Positions 1-8,276 of a DNA stretch of 64,000 nt are shown in pieces. The translations under genes and the position numbers were made by a program. Below the pieces are notes generated by a model. It worked only from the letters and a program-made list of their open reading frames with translations, ran no database searches and was not told where the DNA came from. Each line of letters opens with the position of its first letter. Within the stretch, counting starts at the first letter, position 1. The DNA comes from Streptomyces sp. AC550_RSS872 (lineage in GTDB: Bacteria; Actinomycetota; Actinomycetes; Streptomycetales; Streptomycetaceae), in assembly GCF_019049285.1 (NCBI RefSeq), contig NZ_JAGMUL010000023.1, forward strand, positions 62,001 to 126,000. The letters run 5' to 3'.

Positions 1-651
1 AGCGGACGCGGCGGATCGATCGACGGCTCGTTCACGGACTCCCACGACCTGCGGCGCCTCGCGATGGAGACGGCGGTGGCGCACGCGGCTCGGCTGCTCG
101 CCGTATATCCGGCGGGTGAGTTCACCGTTCAGGTCATCGACCCGGCCGGTTCCGGCGCACAGGCACTCGTACCGCTGGTGCAGTCCGGCGTGCTGGCGGG
201 CCCGCCAGCCGTGGGCGCGGCCGGTGTCGCGGACGTGCTCGCGCGGCTCACTCAGCGCGTCGACCTGGTGCAGATGGCGCTGCGCGCCGGAGCGCCCGAC
301 TCCCTGCCGCCCGGATTCGACACGGCACAGCAATTGCTGATCGTCAACGACTTCCCGCACGGCTTCGACGACCGGGCCGTGAACCAGCTGCGCTACCTCG
401 CGGACGAGGGTCCGGCCGTCGGCGTCCATCTGATGATGGTCGCCGACCGGGAGGAAGCAGCCGCGTACGGCCCGTTGCTCGACCCGCTGTGGCGTTCGCT
501 GCTGCGACTGACCCCCGTGCCGGACGATCACCTCGCCGACCCGTGGGTGGGGCATGCCTGGACCTATGAGCCCTCGCTCGTACCGCCCGGCAGCCAGGTC
601 CTCCACCAGGTGCTCACGCAGGTGGCGGCGGCCCGGGCCAAGTCCCGGTAA
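1..651 (+). CDS. C-terminal part of a TerD/FtsK-like protein (5' end outside window)
   Basis: The reading frame is open from base 1 to a stop at 651 (216 residues visible), so the N-terminus lies before the window. The visible part has the alternating strand/helix pattern of a P-loop ATPase C-terminal lobe, with a Walker-B-like hydrophobic strand ending in acid (QLLIVNDFP, near base 335) and a sensor-like strand (VGVHLMMVAD, near 420). It resembles, from memory, the FtsK/SpoIIIE-like end of long Streptomyces proteins that begin with a TerD domain. The terC gene 225 bp downstream on the same strand fits a tellurium-resistance-type context. No Walker A is visible because that part is missing. 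The family call is an inference and the exact role is unknown. Confidence 0.55.
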   Translation, partial: SGRGGSIDGSFTDSHDLRRLAMETAVAHAARLLAVYPAGEFTVQVIDPAGSGAQALVPLVQSGVLAGPPAVGAAGVADVLARLTQRVDLVQMALRAGAPDSLPPGFDTAQQLLIVNDFPHGFDDRAVNQLRYLADEGPAVGVHLMMVADREEAAAYGPLLDPLWRSLLRLTPVPDDHLADPWVGHAWTYEPSLVPPGSQVLHQVLTQVAAARAKSR

Positions 652-726
652 AGACCCTCTGACCAGCGGACTTGGTATTTATTTTACCGATCACTTTACC
701 TTTCCTTGGTGATTGAGGTACTGTTT

Positions 727-835
727 GTCCCACGGAGGGGAGTACTCCCTGTCTGCTGCGGCGTACCCGTCAATACGGATCAGGCCAGATCCCGGGGCGT
801 CGGCCCATCGTGGGTGGAAGAGACCTCCGGCGCGC
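727..835 (+). promoter_or_regulatory. yybP-ykoY (manganese) riboswitch upstream of terC
   Basis: The leader carries the conserved 5' core GGGGAGTA (737-744) and the 3' block GGTGGAAGAGACC (813-825). The closing P1 helix pairs CGGAGG (733-738) with CCTCCG (824-829). Internal pairing elements around CGTCAATACGG lie between the two blocks. This is the signature of the yybP-ykoY family, an Mn2+-sensing riboswitch classically found before terC/alx-type Mn exporters, and here it lies 41 bp before the terC start. Whether it acts on transcription or translation cannot be decided by eye. The upstream stretch 652-726 is unusually AT-rich and probably holds the promoter. Confidence 0.85.
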
Positions 836-875
836 GACGACGCTGACATTTGCCGTTACGACTGCCGGAGGCGCA

Positions 876-1877
876 GTGGAAGTTTCCACGACCCTATGGG
901 TCCTGACCATCGTGGGCCTTGCCGCCCTGATCGCGGTCGATTTCTTTATCGGCCGCAAGCCGCATGACGTGTCGATCAAGGAAGCCGGGATCTGGACGAT
1001 CGTCTGGATCGTCCTCGCCGGGCTCTTCGGGCTCGGCCTGCTGATCTTCGGCGGCGGACAAGCCGGCGGCGAGTTCTTCGCGGGCTTCATCACCGAGAAG
1101 TCGCTGAGCGTCGACAACCTCTTCGTCTTCGTCCTGATCATGGCGAAGTTCGCGGTGCCGACCCAGTACCAGCAGCGAGTGCTGCTCGTCGGTGTCCTCA
1201 TAGCCCTGGTCCTGCGGGCCATCTTCATCGCCGCGGGTGCTGCCATCCTCGCCAGCTTCGCCTGGGTGTTCTACCTCTTCGGCGCCTTCCTCATCTGGAC
1301 CGCCTGGAAGCTCATCCAGGAGGCCCGCGCGGACGAGGCGGACGAGGACTGGGAGGAGAACAAGCTCCTCAAGGCCGCCGAGCGCCGCTTCGGTGTCGCC
1401 GACCGCTACCACGGCACCAAGCTGTGGATCCAGCAGAACGGCAAGCGGGTCATGACCCCGATGCTGGTCGTGATGCTCGCGATCGGCACCACCGACGTGC
1501 TCTTCGCCCTCGACTCCATCCCGGCGATCTTCGGCCTGACCCAGGACCCGTACATCGTGTTCACGGCCAATGCCTTCGCCCTGATGGGTCTCCGGCAGCT
1601 GTACTTCCTCATCGGCGGCCTGCTGAAGAAGCTGGTCCACCTCAGCTACGGCCTGTCGATCATCCTGGGCTTCATCGGCGTCAAGCTCGTCCTGCACGCG
1701 CTGCACGAGTCCGGCGTCCATGTCCCCGAGATCAGCATCCCGGTCTCGCTCGGCGTGATCTGCGCGGTCCTGATCGTCACCACGATCACCAGCCTGAGGG
1801 CCTCCAAGAAGCAGGCGGCGGCCGAGGCGGCGCAGGAGAAGAGCGAAGGCGCTCCGAAGGACAGCATCGACGTCTGA
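876..1877 (+). CDS. TerC family integral membrane protein (probable Mn2+ exporter)
   Basis: A 333-residue polytopic membrane protein with about 8-9 hydrophobic segments and a charged cytoplasmic tail. It has the two TerC signatures with intramembrane acidic residues: EKSLSVDNLFVF (around residues 74-85) and DVLFALDSIPAIFG in the second half. TerC/Alx proteins export Mn2+ and can metallate secreted enzymes. The upstream yybP-ykoY element supports a manganese role more than tellurite. GTG at 876 was chosen over the longer frame from 810 because GGAG lies at 867-870 and the protein then begins directly at the first membrane segment (VEVSTTLWVLTIV). Confidence 0.9.
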   Translation: MEVSTTLWVLTIVGLAALIAVDFFIGRKPHDVSIKEAGIWTIVWIVLAGLFGLGLLIFGGGQAGGEFFAGFITEKSLSVDNLFVFVLIMAKFAVPTQYQQRVLLVGVLIALVLRAIFIAAGAAILASFAWVFYLFGAFLIWTAWKLIQEARADEADEDWEENKLLKAAERRFGVADRYHGTKLWIQQNGKRVMTPMLVVMLAIGTTDVLFALDSIPAIFGLTQDPYIVFTANAFALMGLRQLYFLIGGLLKKLVHLSYGLSIILGFIGVKLVLHALHESGVHVPEISIPVSLGVICAVLIVTTITSLRASKKQAAAEAAQEKSEGAPKDSIDV

Positions 1878-1932
1878 CCGCGTCGGACGTAGGAAGAACC
1901 AACACCGGGGGTGGTGCCCAGCGAATTGCCGA

Positions 1933-1982
1933 GCACCGCTCCCGGTGCTTCGTTGGGTGCTGGGTGTCCCCGGCCGGGGACA
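1933..1982 (+). terminator. Two tandem hairpins between terC and the next gene
   Basis: The first stem is GCACCG (1933-1938) with CGGTGC (1943-1948) around a 4-nt loop. The second is an 18-nt perfect palindrome, TGTCCCCGGCCGGGGACA, at 1965-1982. No T-run follows. They lie after the terC stop and about 25 bp before the next start, so they may terminate or attenuate the riboswitch-controlled terC transcript. The palindrome could instead be a protein-binding site. Confidence 0.5.
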
Positions 1983-2006
1983 CCACGGCCGGGGGTGGAG
2001 GCACCT

Positions 2007-2321
2007 GTGGACGCACCCATGAAGTTCGTGCAGATCATCGATTTCGAGACCGAGCGCATCGACGAGATGCGGGAGCTGGCCCAGGAGACGGAACAGCGCC
2101 TGGCGGGCCGCAGCGGCGGTCCCACGCGCCGTCTCGTCCTCAAGGACCGGGGCCAGGCCAACCGCTACCTCGTAGTGATCGAGTTCGACTCCTACGAGGA
2201 CGCCATGCGCAACAGCGACGACCCCGAGACGGCCAAGTTCGCGGAGCAGATGGCCGCGCTGTGCACCAGGCCGCCGTCCTTCACGGACTGCGACGTACAG
2301 GAGACGACCGATTTCGCGTAG
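2007..2321 (+). CDS. Small conserved protein, ABM/ferredoxin-like fold suspected
   Basis: A 104-residue soluble protein with no signal peptide. The pattern MKFVQIIDFE ... RYLVVIEFDSYEDAMRNSDDPETAKFAEQM is typical of dimeric alpha+beta barrel (antibiotic biosynthesis monooxygenase-like) proteins, in which strand, helix and strand alternate and a YEDAMxxSxxP helix follows the third strand. No catalytic residue can be assigned. GTG 2007 (VDAPMKF) has GGAG at 1997-2000 with good spacing. ATG 2019 would leave the Shine-Dalgarno 18 bases away. It lies between terC and a Ca2+/H+ antiporter, but separate hairpins suggest it is transcribed on its own. The function is unknown. Confidence 0.7.
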   Translation: MDAPMKFVQIIDFETERIDEMRELAQETEQRLAGRSGGPTRRLVLKDRGQANRYLVVIEFDSYEDAMRNSDDPETAKFAEQMAALCTRPPSFTDCDVQETTDFA

Positions 2322-2424
2322 CGACATACGACCCACAGGGGCCCCGCATGCCGAGGGCGCGGGGCCGCCTGACCACCACACCGACCGGAATGCGAACCCC
2401 CCACCCCTCTGCGACGATCGCTCC

Positions 2425-3525
2425 ATGATCGCCAGGCTCAGGCCGCTCACGACCCAGTGGACGTATGTCGTGCCGGTGCTCGCGGTCGTCCTGCTGATCC
2501 TCACCTGGGGACGGGACCTGCCCGGCGCGGTCGTCACGCTGGTGACACTGGTCCTCGCCGGTGCCGTCCTGGCCGCCGTGCACCACGCCGAAGTGGTCGC
2601 CCACCGGGTCGGCGAACCCTTCGGCTCCCTCGTCCTCGCGGTCGCCGTCACGATCATCGAGGTCGCTCTGATCGTGACCCTGATGGCCGACGGCGGTGAC
2701 AAGAGCTCCACCCTCGCGCGGGACACGGTCTTCGCCGCCGTGATGATCACCTGCAACGGCATCGTCGGCCTGTGCCTGCTGGTCGCCTCACTGCGGCACG
2801 GTACGGCGGTCTTCAACCCCGAGGGCACCGGAGCCGCCCTCGCGACCGTCGCCACCCTGGCCACGCTCAGCCTGGTGCTGCCGACGTTCACCACGAGCAA
2901 GCCCGGCCCGGAGTTCTCCACCGTCCAGCTGACGTTCGCGGCGCTTTCCTCGCTGATCCTTTACGGCCTGTTCGTGGCGACCCAGACCGTGCGCCACCGT
3001 GACTACTTCCTCCCCATCACCCGGCAGGGCGAGGTGATCACCGTGGACGAACACGCCCACGCGCCCTCCGCTCGCACCGCGATGATCAGCCTGGGGTTGC
3101 TGGGCCTGGCTCTGATCGGCGTGGTCGGCCTGGCCAAGGGGGTGTCGCCGACCATCGAGTCCGGGGTGGCGGCCGCCGACCTGCCGCATGCCGTCGTCGG
3201 CGTGATCATCGCCCTGCTGGTGCTGCTCCCCGAGACGATCGCCGCGCTGCGCTCCGCCCGCCGTGACCGCGTCCAGACCAGTCTGAACCTGGCACTCGGC
3301 TCGGCGATGGCCAGCATCGGCCTGACCATCCCCGCGGTCGCCCTGGCCTCCGTCTGGCTCTCCGGCCCGCTCGTCCTCGGTCTGGGCCCCACCCACATGG
3401 TGCTGCTCGCCCTGACGGTGGTGGTGAGCTCCCTGACGGTGGTGCCGGGGCGGGCGACGCCGCTCCAAGGCGGAGTCCACCTGGTGCTGTTCGCTGCCTA
3501 TCTGGAGCTCGCGATCAATCCGTAG
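2425..3525 (+). CDS. Calcium/proton antiporter of the ChaA/CAX family
   Basis: A 366-residue membrane protein with about 11 hydrophobic segments in two homologous halves. Both CAX signature regions are visible: GEPFGSLVLAVAVTIIEVAL in the first half (around residues 63-82) and NLALGSAMASIGLTIP in the second (around 287-302), each carrying the acidic or polar residues that bind cations. ChaA-type proteins exchange cytoplasmic Ca2+ or Na+/K+ for protons at alkaline pH. A short cytoplasmic histidine-containing loop (DEHAHAP) separates the halves. It converges with the MFS gene on the other strand; only 26 bp separate the stops. Confidence 0.88.
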   Translation: MIARLRPLTTQWTYVVPVLAVVLLILTWGRDLPGAVVTLVTLVLAGAVLAAVHHAEVVAHRVGEPFGSLVLAVAVTIIEVALIVTLMADGGDKSSTLARDTVFAAVMITCNGIVGLCLLVASLRHGTAVFNPEGTGAALATVATLATLSLVLPTFTTSKPGPEFSTVQLTFAALSSLILYGLFVATQTVRHRDYFLPITRQGEVITVDEHAHAPSARTAMISLGLLGLALIGVVGLAKGVSPTIESGVAAADLPHAVVGVIIALLVLLPETIAALRSARRDRVQTSLNLALGSAMASIGLTIPAVALASVWLSGPLVLGLGPTHMVLLALTVVVSSLTVVPGRATPLQGGVHLVLFAAYLELAINP

Positions 3526-3551
3526 CCGACACCGGGATGTTCCGGAACCCG

Positions 3552-4856
3552 TCACCCGGTGGCGGGCTCCGCCGTCACCGCCGGCACCGGACGCGTCTCG
3601 GGCAGCAGCGCGAAGCACCCCAGACTGAGCAGCGCGACCCCGGTCATGTACGCCCCCACGCCCCAGGGCACCCGACCGCCCTGGTCGGCGAGTGCGGTCG
3701 CCACGATCGGCGTGAGTGCGCCGCCGAGGACGCCCCCGAGGTTGTAGCCCACGGCGGCGCCCGTGCAGCGCACCCGGGGTTCGTACAGCTCCGGAAGATA
3801 CGCGGCGATCACCGCGAACATCGTGATGAACGCGATCATCGCCCCGAGGAAGCCGAGGAACATCAGCAGCGGCTCGCCCGTGGCGAGGAGCGCGACCATC
3901 GGGAACATCCACAGGGCGGTGGCTGTGCACCCGATCAGACACAGCGGCCGCCGCCCGTGAAGGTCGCCGAGCCATGCCACCAGCGGAGTGAGCGAGCCCT
4001 TCACCAGCACCGCGCCCATGATGCAGGTCAGCATGACGCTGCGGCTCACACCGAGCCGTTCCGTGGCGTACGCGAGGGACCAGGTCGTCACGGCGTAGAA
4101 GACGGCGTATCCGATCGACAGCGCCCCGGCAGTCAGCAGCACGAGCCGCCAGTGGTCGCGTACGACCTCGGCGAGCGGCACGCGCGCGTGGTCGTCGATC
4201 TCGAGGAAGCGAGGGCTCTCGGCGAGCGACGACCGCAGCCACAACCCCACCACCGCGAGCACCCCCGCCGCCCAGAACGGCACGCGCCATCCCCACGCGG
4301 CGAACTGCGCCTCGGACAGCGTCGCCGACAGCCCCAGCACCACACCGTTGGCGAGCAGGAAGCCCAGCGCGGGCCCGACCTGCGGGAAGCTCGACCACAG
4401 ACCGCGCCGCCCGGCGGGCGCGTGCTCCACCGTCAGCAGGACGGCCCCGCCCCACTCGCCACCGAGCCCCAGCCCCTGAATGAAGCGCAGCACGAGCAGC
4501 AGCAGGGGAGCGGCCACACCGATCGTGTCGTACGTCGGTACGCAGCCGACCGCGACCGTGGAGGCGCCGGTCAGCAGCAGCGAGGCGACGAGGACCGGCC
4601 GGCGTCCGTGCCGGTCCCCGATGTGCCCGAACAGCACCGATCCCAGGGGCCGTGCCACAAAACCCACGCCGAATGTCGCGAAGGCGGCCAGGGTTCCCGC
4701 CACCGGTGAGAACGTCGGGAAGAAGAGCGGTCCCAGGACCAGGGCCGCCGCGGTCCCGTAGACGAAGAAGTCGTAGAACTCGATGGCCGTTCCGGCGAGC
4801 GAGGCGGCCGCGAGCCGCAGCATGGAGGGCGTCCTTACGGTGCGTACGTCGTGCAT
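3552..4856 (-). CDS. MFS metabolite:H+ symporter (MHS family)
   Basis: A 434-residue transporter with 12 predicted membrane spans. Hallmarks of the MHS branch (shikimate, alpha-ketoglutarate, proline/betaine permeases) are visible: the N-terminal GTAIEFYDFFVYGTAAAL, the loop 2-3 motif GHIGDRHGRRPVL, and FIQGLGLGGEWGGAVLL in span 4. The second half repeats the loop motif as GDLHGRRPLCLIG. These carriers import small organic acids or zwitterions with protons. The substrate cannot be read from sequence. It is a single gene, divergent from nothing on its 5' side: the S66 peptidase gene upstream is on the same strand, with 61 bp between. Confidence 0.87.
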   Translation of the reverse strand: MHDVRTVRTPSMLRLAAASLAGTAIEFYDFFVYGTAAALVLGPLFFPTFSPVAGTLAAFATFGVGFVARPLGSVLFGHIGDRHGRRPVLVASLLLTGASTVAVGCVPTYDTIGVAAPLLLLVLRFIQGLGLGGEWGGAVLLTVEHAPAGRRGLWSSFPQVGPALGFLLANGVVLGLSATLSEAQFAAWGWRVPFWAAGVLAVVGLWLRSSLAESPRFLEIDDHARVPLAEVVRDHWRLVLLTAGALSIGYAVFYAVTTWSLAYATERLGVSRSVMLTCIMGAVLVKGSLTPLVAWLGDLHGRRPLCLIGCTATALWMFPMVALLATGEPLLMFLGFLGAMIAFITMFAVIAAYLPELYEPRVRCTGAAVGYNLGGVLGGALTPIVATALADQGGRVPWGVGAYMTGVALLSLGCFALLPETRPVPAVTAEPATG

Positions 4857-4917
4857 GCCGCGTCAACTACCCACAGTGATCGTGGTTACGGGGGCGCGCG
4901 GGGGCGGTCGGCCTCCG

Positions 4918-5964
4918 TCAGTATGTGACGGTGATGCGCCGTGCGGGCCCGTCGACGCGTACGACGCCGCCGTAAGGGATCACCAGCTGTGGGTCGGTGT
5001 GCCCGAAGTCGACGTCGAAGACGATCGTGGTGTCGGGGGCGTACGCGCGCATGGCGCGCAGGACGGCCTCGCGTTGCTCGGACGCGTAACGAGCGGCCTC
5101 CTCTGGGCTGTTGGGGCGCTCGAAGGACCAGGTCTTCGCGCGGCCCATCAGCAGTGCGGAGAAGCGGTGCAGCAGCCCGCGCTCGCCCATGTTCCGCAGG
5201 GTGCGGAAGACCTCCTCGCCGCTCGGCATCTCCTCGGAGGTCTCCAGGAGCAGCACCCCGCCGTCGTACTCCGAGAGGTCGTGCGCGATCTCCCGGTCGG
5301 CCATCAGCAGCCAGCCGAGGATCTCCAGACAGCCGCCCCAACTGCGGCCCTCCACCACCCGGTCGGCGTTCACCCAGGCCCATCCGTCGGCCGGACGCGT
5401 CTCCGGCTCCGCGTCGAAGGTCGCGGGGTCGGCCCAGTCGCGGTTGACGTCGTTCCAGCGCTCGGCGGGCCGGAGTTCGTACTCGCCCGGGGTGAACAGC
5501 GCGGCCCGTAGTGACTCGGCGGTCAGTTGATCCATGGCAACAGGGCGGCCCAGCGCCGTCATGACGGTCGCACCGTGGTAGCCGACGATGCCGGTGTTGC
5601 GCAGGAACATGAGCAGGTTCGTGTTGTCGCTCATCCCGAAGAACGGCTTCGGGTTCGCCCGGATCAACTCCCGGTCCAGCAGCGGCAGCACGGTGATCTG
5701 GTCGTCGCCGCCGATGGACGCCATGACTGCCTTGATGTCCGGATCGGCGAACGCGGCATGGATGTCGTCGGCCCGCTCCCGCGGCGTCGAGCCCATCTTG
5801 CGGGTGGCCGGATACTCGACCGGTTCGAGCTCGAAGTCCTTGCGCAACCGCTCCAGGCCCAGGTCGAAGGGGCGCGGGAAGAGGCCGGGCAGGCCCGCAC
5901 CGGGCGAGATGACGGCGACGCGGTCGCCCGGGGAGGGCTTGGGAGGGTACGAGATCATGGTCAT
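4918..5964 (-). CDS. S66 family peptidase (LD-carboxypeptidase / MccF-like)
   Basis: A 348-residue cytoplasmic protein. It opens with the S66 core GDRVAVISPGAG and carries the nucleophile-elbow FFGMSDNTNLL (Ser in place of the usual G-Y-S-D context). The C-terminal VDFGHTDPQLVIPYGG supplies the conserved His. S66 enzymes cleave L,D bonds in murein tetrapeptides (LdcA) or detoxify peptidyl-nucleotides such as microcin C (MccF). The length and MSDNTNLL motif look more MccF-like. The frame extends to 6117, but that would run into the aroQ start region. ATG 5964 (MTMISYPPKPSPG) or 5958 places the conserved core at the N-terminus. It is divergent from aroQ, with 103 bp between. Confidence 0.85.
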   Translation of the reverse strand: MTMISYPPKPSPGDRVAVISPGAGLPGLFPRPFDLGLERLRKDFELEPVEYPATRKMGSTPRERADDIHAAFADPDIKAVMASIGGDDQITVLPLLDRELIRANPKPFFGMSDNTNLLMFLRNTGIVGYHGATVMTALGRPVAMDQLTAESLRAALFTPGEYELRPAERWNDVNRDWADPATFDAEPETRPADGWAWVNADRVVEGRSWGGCLEILGWLLMADREIAHDLSEYDGGVLLLETSEEMPSGEEVFRTLRNMGERGLLHRFSALLMGRAKTWSFERPNSPEEAARYASEQREAVLRAMRAYAPDTTIVFDVDFGHTDPQLVIPYGGVVRVDGPARRITVTY

Positions 5965-6067
5965 ACCGGGAGGATAGGACCCGCGTCGTGACCCACGCAC
6001 CGTGATAAACCGGGTCTGAGCAGCGGTCATCGACGGACCGCCCGACCCCGAACGGACCGGAGGAACC

Positions 6068-6541
6068 GTGCCCCGCACCCTGGCCCACGCCCCCATCATG
6101 ATCCTCAACGGCCCCAACCTGAACCTGCTCGGCCAGCGCCAGCCCGAGATCTACGGCTCCGAGACCCTGGCCGACGTGGAGGCCCTCTGCGCGAAGACGG
6201 CGGCCGCGCACGGTGGCACGATCGACTTCCGGCAGTCCAACCACGAGGGTGAGTTGGTCGACTGGATCCACGAGGCACGGCTCAACCACTGCGGGATCGT
6301 GATCAACCCCGGCGCCTATTCGCACACCTCCGTGGCGATCCTGGATGCGCTCAACACCTGTGACGGCCTTCCGGTGCTGGAGGTCCACATCTCCAACATC
6401 CACAAGCGTGAGTCGTTCCGGCACCACTCGTACGTCTCCCTGCGTGCCGACGGGGTCATCGCCGGGTGCGGTGTGCAGGGGTACGCGTTCGGCGTGGAGC
6501 GGGTCGCGGCGCTCGTGGGGGCGGGGCAGGCGGACACGTGA
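6068..6541 (+). CDS. aroQ: 3-dehydroquinate dehydratase, type II
   Basis: A 157-residue enzyme of the shikimate pathway that converts 3-dehydroquinate to 3-dehydroshikimate as a dodecamer. All type II motifs are present: [19 protein letters not shown] with the catalytic Arg and Tyr, [31 protein letters not shown] with the catalytic His, and [18 protein letters not shown]. The GTG start has a strong GGAGG at 6059-6063. Streptomyces often carry more than one dehydroquinase, so this need not be the only copy. The gene stands alone: its downstream neighbour converges. Confidence 0.95.
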   Translation: MPRTLAHAPIMILNGPNLNLLGQRQPEIYGSETLADVEALCAKTAAAHGGTIDFRQSNHEGELVDWIHEARLNHCGIVINPGAYSHTSVAILDALNTCDGLPVLEVHISNIHKRESFRHHSYVSLRADGVIAGCGVQGYAFGVERVAALVGAGQADT

Positions 6542-6594
6542 CGTGGCTGTGAGGGGCTGGCCGGTAAGGACTGCCCTGCCATGGCAAGCGGTCC

Positions 6595-7362
6595 TTACAG
6601 GCGACCGGCCTCCACGATCCGCCGCAGGAAGCGCTGCGTACGTTCCTGCTGCGGGTCCCCGAAGATCTGCTCCGCCGTACCGCGCTCCAGCACCACCCCT
6701 CCGTCCAGAAAACAAACCTGGTCGGCGACCTCCCGCGCGAACCCCATCTCGTGCGTGGCCAGCACCATTGTCATCCCGTCCGCCTTCAAGTCACGGACGA
6801 CGGCGAGGACTTCGCCCACGAGCTCCGGGTCGAGTGCCGCGGTGACCTCGTCGAGCAGCAGCAGCCGGGGCCGTACGGCCAGGGCCCGCACGATCGCCAC
6901 CCGCTGCTGTTGGCCGCCGCTCAGCCGGTCCGGGTACTCGCCGGCCTTGTCGGCCAGTCCGAGCCGCTCCAGCAGCTCACGCGCACGTGCCTCGGCCTCC
7001 GCCCGGGACACGCCGTGCACCCGGCGCGGGGCGAGGGTGATGTTCTCCAGCACCGTCATGTGCGGGAAGAGGTTGTACGCCTGGAACACCACGCCGATAC
7101 GGCGCCGTACGGCGTCCTGGTCGACGCGAGGATCGGTGATCTCCTCGCCGTCGAGCCAGATCGCACCGTCGTCGATGTCCTCCAGGAGGTTCGCGCACCG
7201 CAGCAGCGTCGACTTGCCGGAGCCGGAGGCGCCGATCAGCGCGGTCACCGTGTGCGGGGCGACCTCCAGGTCGACGTCCCGCAGCACGACCGAGTCGCCG
7301 AAGGTCTTGCGTACGGACTCCATCCGCAGCACAGGTGCGGTGTTCACGGCTGCGTCGCTCAC
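6595..7362 (-). CDS. Polar amino-acid ABC transporter, ATP-binding protein
   Basis: A 255-residue GlnQ/HisP-type ATPase: Walker A GASGSGKST, Q-loop FQAYNLFPHMTVLENI, signature LSGGQQQRVAIVRAL, Walker B LLLLDEVTAALDPELV, and the switch His in LATHEMGFAREV. The AYNLFPHMTVLENI wording is specific to polar amino-acid importers. It is the last gene of a three-gene operon (binding protein, permease, ATPase). Its GTG start overlaps the permease stop as GTGA, so the two are translationally coupled. Confidence 0.93.
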   Translation of the reverse strand: MSDAAVNTAPVLRMESVRKTFGDSVVLRDVDLEVAPHTVTALIGASGSGKSTLLRCANLLEDIDDGAIWLDGEEITDPRVDQDAVRRRIGVVFQAYNLFPHMTVLENITLAPRRVHGVSRAEAEARARELLERLGLADKAGEYPDRLSGGQQQRVAIVRALAVRPRLLLLDEVTAALDPELVGEVLAVVRDLKADGMTMVLATHEMGFAREVADQVCFLDGGVVLERGTAEQIFGDPQQERTQRFLRRIVEAGRL

Positions 7363-8276
7363 AGGGCCCCTCCTTGGGCGCGCCGACGGTCCATCCGGGC
7401 CGTCACCCAGTCCGTGAAGCGGGTCATCGGAATGGTCAGCGCCACGAAGACCAGGCCCGCGACGATGTACGGCGTGTAGTTGAGGCTGCGGCCCACGATG
7501 ATGTCCGCGGCCCGTACGGCGTCCACCGCACCGCCGATGGACACCAGACCGGTGTCCTTCTGCAACGACACCAGGTCGTTCAGCAGGGGCGGCACCTGAC
7601 GGCGAACGGCCTGGGGCAGCACCACGTGCCGCAGCGCCTGACGGTTCGTCAGGCCGAGGGAGCGCGCCGCGGCCCGCTGGGACGGGTGGACGGACTCGAT
7701 GCCCGCGCGGAACACCTCGGCGACGTACGCCGAATACGTCAGGGTCAGTGCCGTACCGCCCAGCAGCACGGGGTCGACGGTCACGCCCTGCAACCGCAGC
7801 GCGGGAACGCCGAGCACGACGATCATGAGGTTAATGATGAGCGGAAGGCCCCGGAAGAAGTCCGTGTACGCGGCAGCCAGCGCCCGGAGCGGGAAGAACA
7901 CCGGGCCGCGCAGTGTGCGGGCGACGGCGATGAGCATCCCGAGGACCAGCACCGCAGCGCCACAGATCAGCAGCAGCCGGACGTTGAGCCAGAGCCCTTC
8001 GAGGACCTTGGGCAAAGCCTCGCGCGCGTACTGCCCGTTGAAGAACGTCTCCTTGGTGCGCGGCCAGCCCGGAGCGTTGACCACGACCAGGTAGAGGACG
8101 ACGGCCGTGACCAGGGTGGAGAGGGCCGCTATCGCCGTGGCACGCCGCGCGCGGGCACGCTTGTGGCGCTCGCGGTCGAGACGTCGCTGCGAAGGGACGT
8201 AGCCGTCGCCCCCGCCGGACATGCCGCCGTTGTCGTCCGCGCCCTCCTGGCCGGACTCCTCCTTGGTGACCGTCAC
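7359..8276 (-). CDS. Polar amino-acid ABC transporter, permease
   Basis: A 305-residue membrane protein. A charged cytoplasmic N-terminus (VTKEESGQEGADDNGG, then RRLDRERHKRARARR) leads into one span at about residues 45-65, then the conserved permease core. The HisM/GlnP-type EAA loop is SYAVAEVFRAGIESVHPSQRAAARSLG-like (read here as YVAEVFRAGIESVHPSQ followed by AARSLGLTNRQAL). GTG 8276 was chosen over an upstream in-frame start because it overlaps the binding-protein stop (GTGA), giving coupling on both sides of this gene. The unusually long soluble N-terminus is a feature of actinobacterial members. Confidence 0.9.
   Translation of the reverse strand: MTVTKEESGQEGADDNGGMSGGGDGYVPSQRRLDRERHKRARARRATAIAALSTLVTAVVLYLVVVNAPGWPRTKETFFNGQYAREALPKVLEGLWLNVRLLLICGAAVLVLGMLIAVARTLRGPVFFPLRALAAAYTDFFRGLPLIINLMIVVLGVPALRLQGVTVDPVLLGGTALTLTYSAYVAEVFRAGIESVHPSQRAAARSLGLTNRQALRHVVLPQAVRRQVPPLLNDLVSLQKDTGLVSIGGAVDAVRAADIIVGRSLNYTPYIVAGLVFVALTIPMTRFTDWVTARMDRRRAQGGAL

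Noticed and set aside
894..2921. Long minus-strand frame covering terC and the antiporter start
   Set aside because: It overlaps several clear plus-strand genes and the riboswitch region, and has no protein homology I can see.
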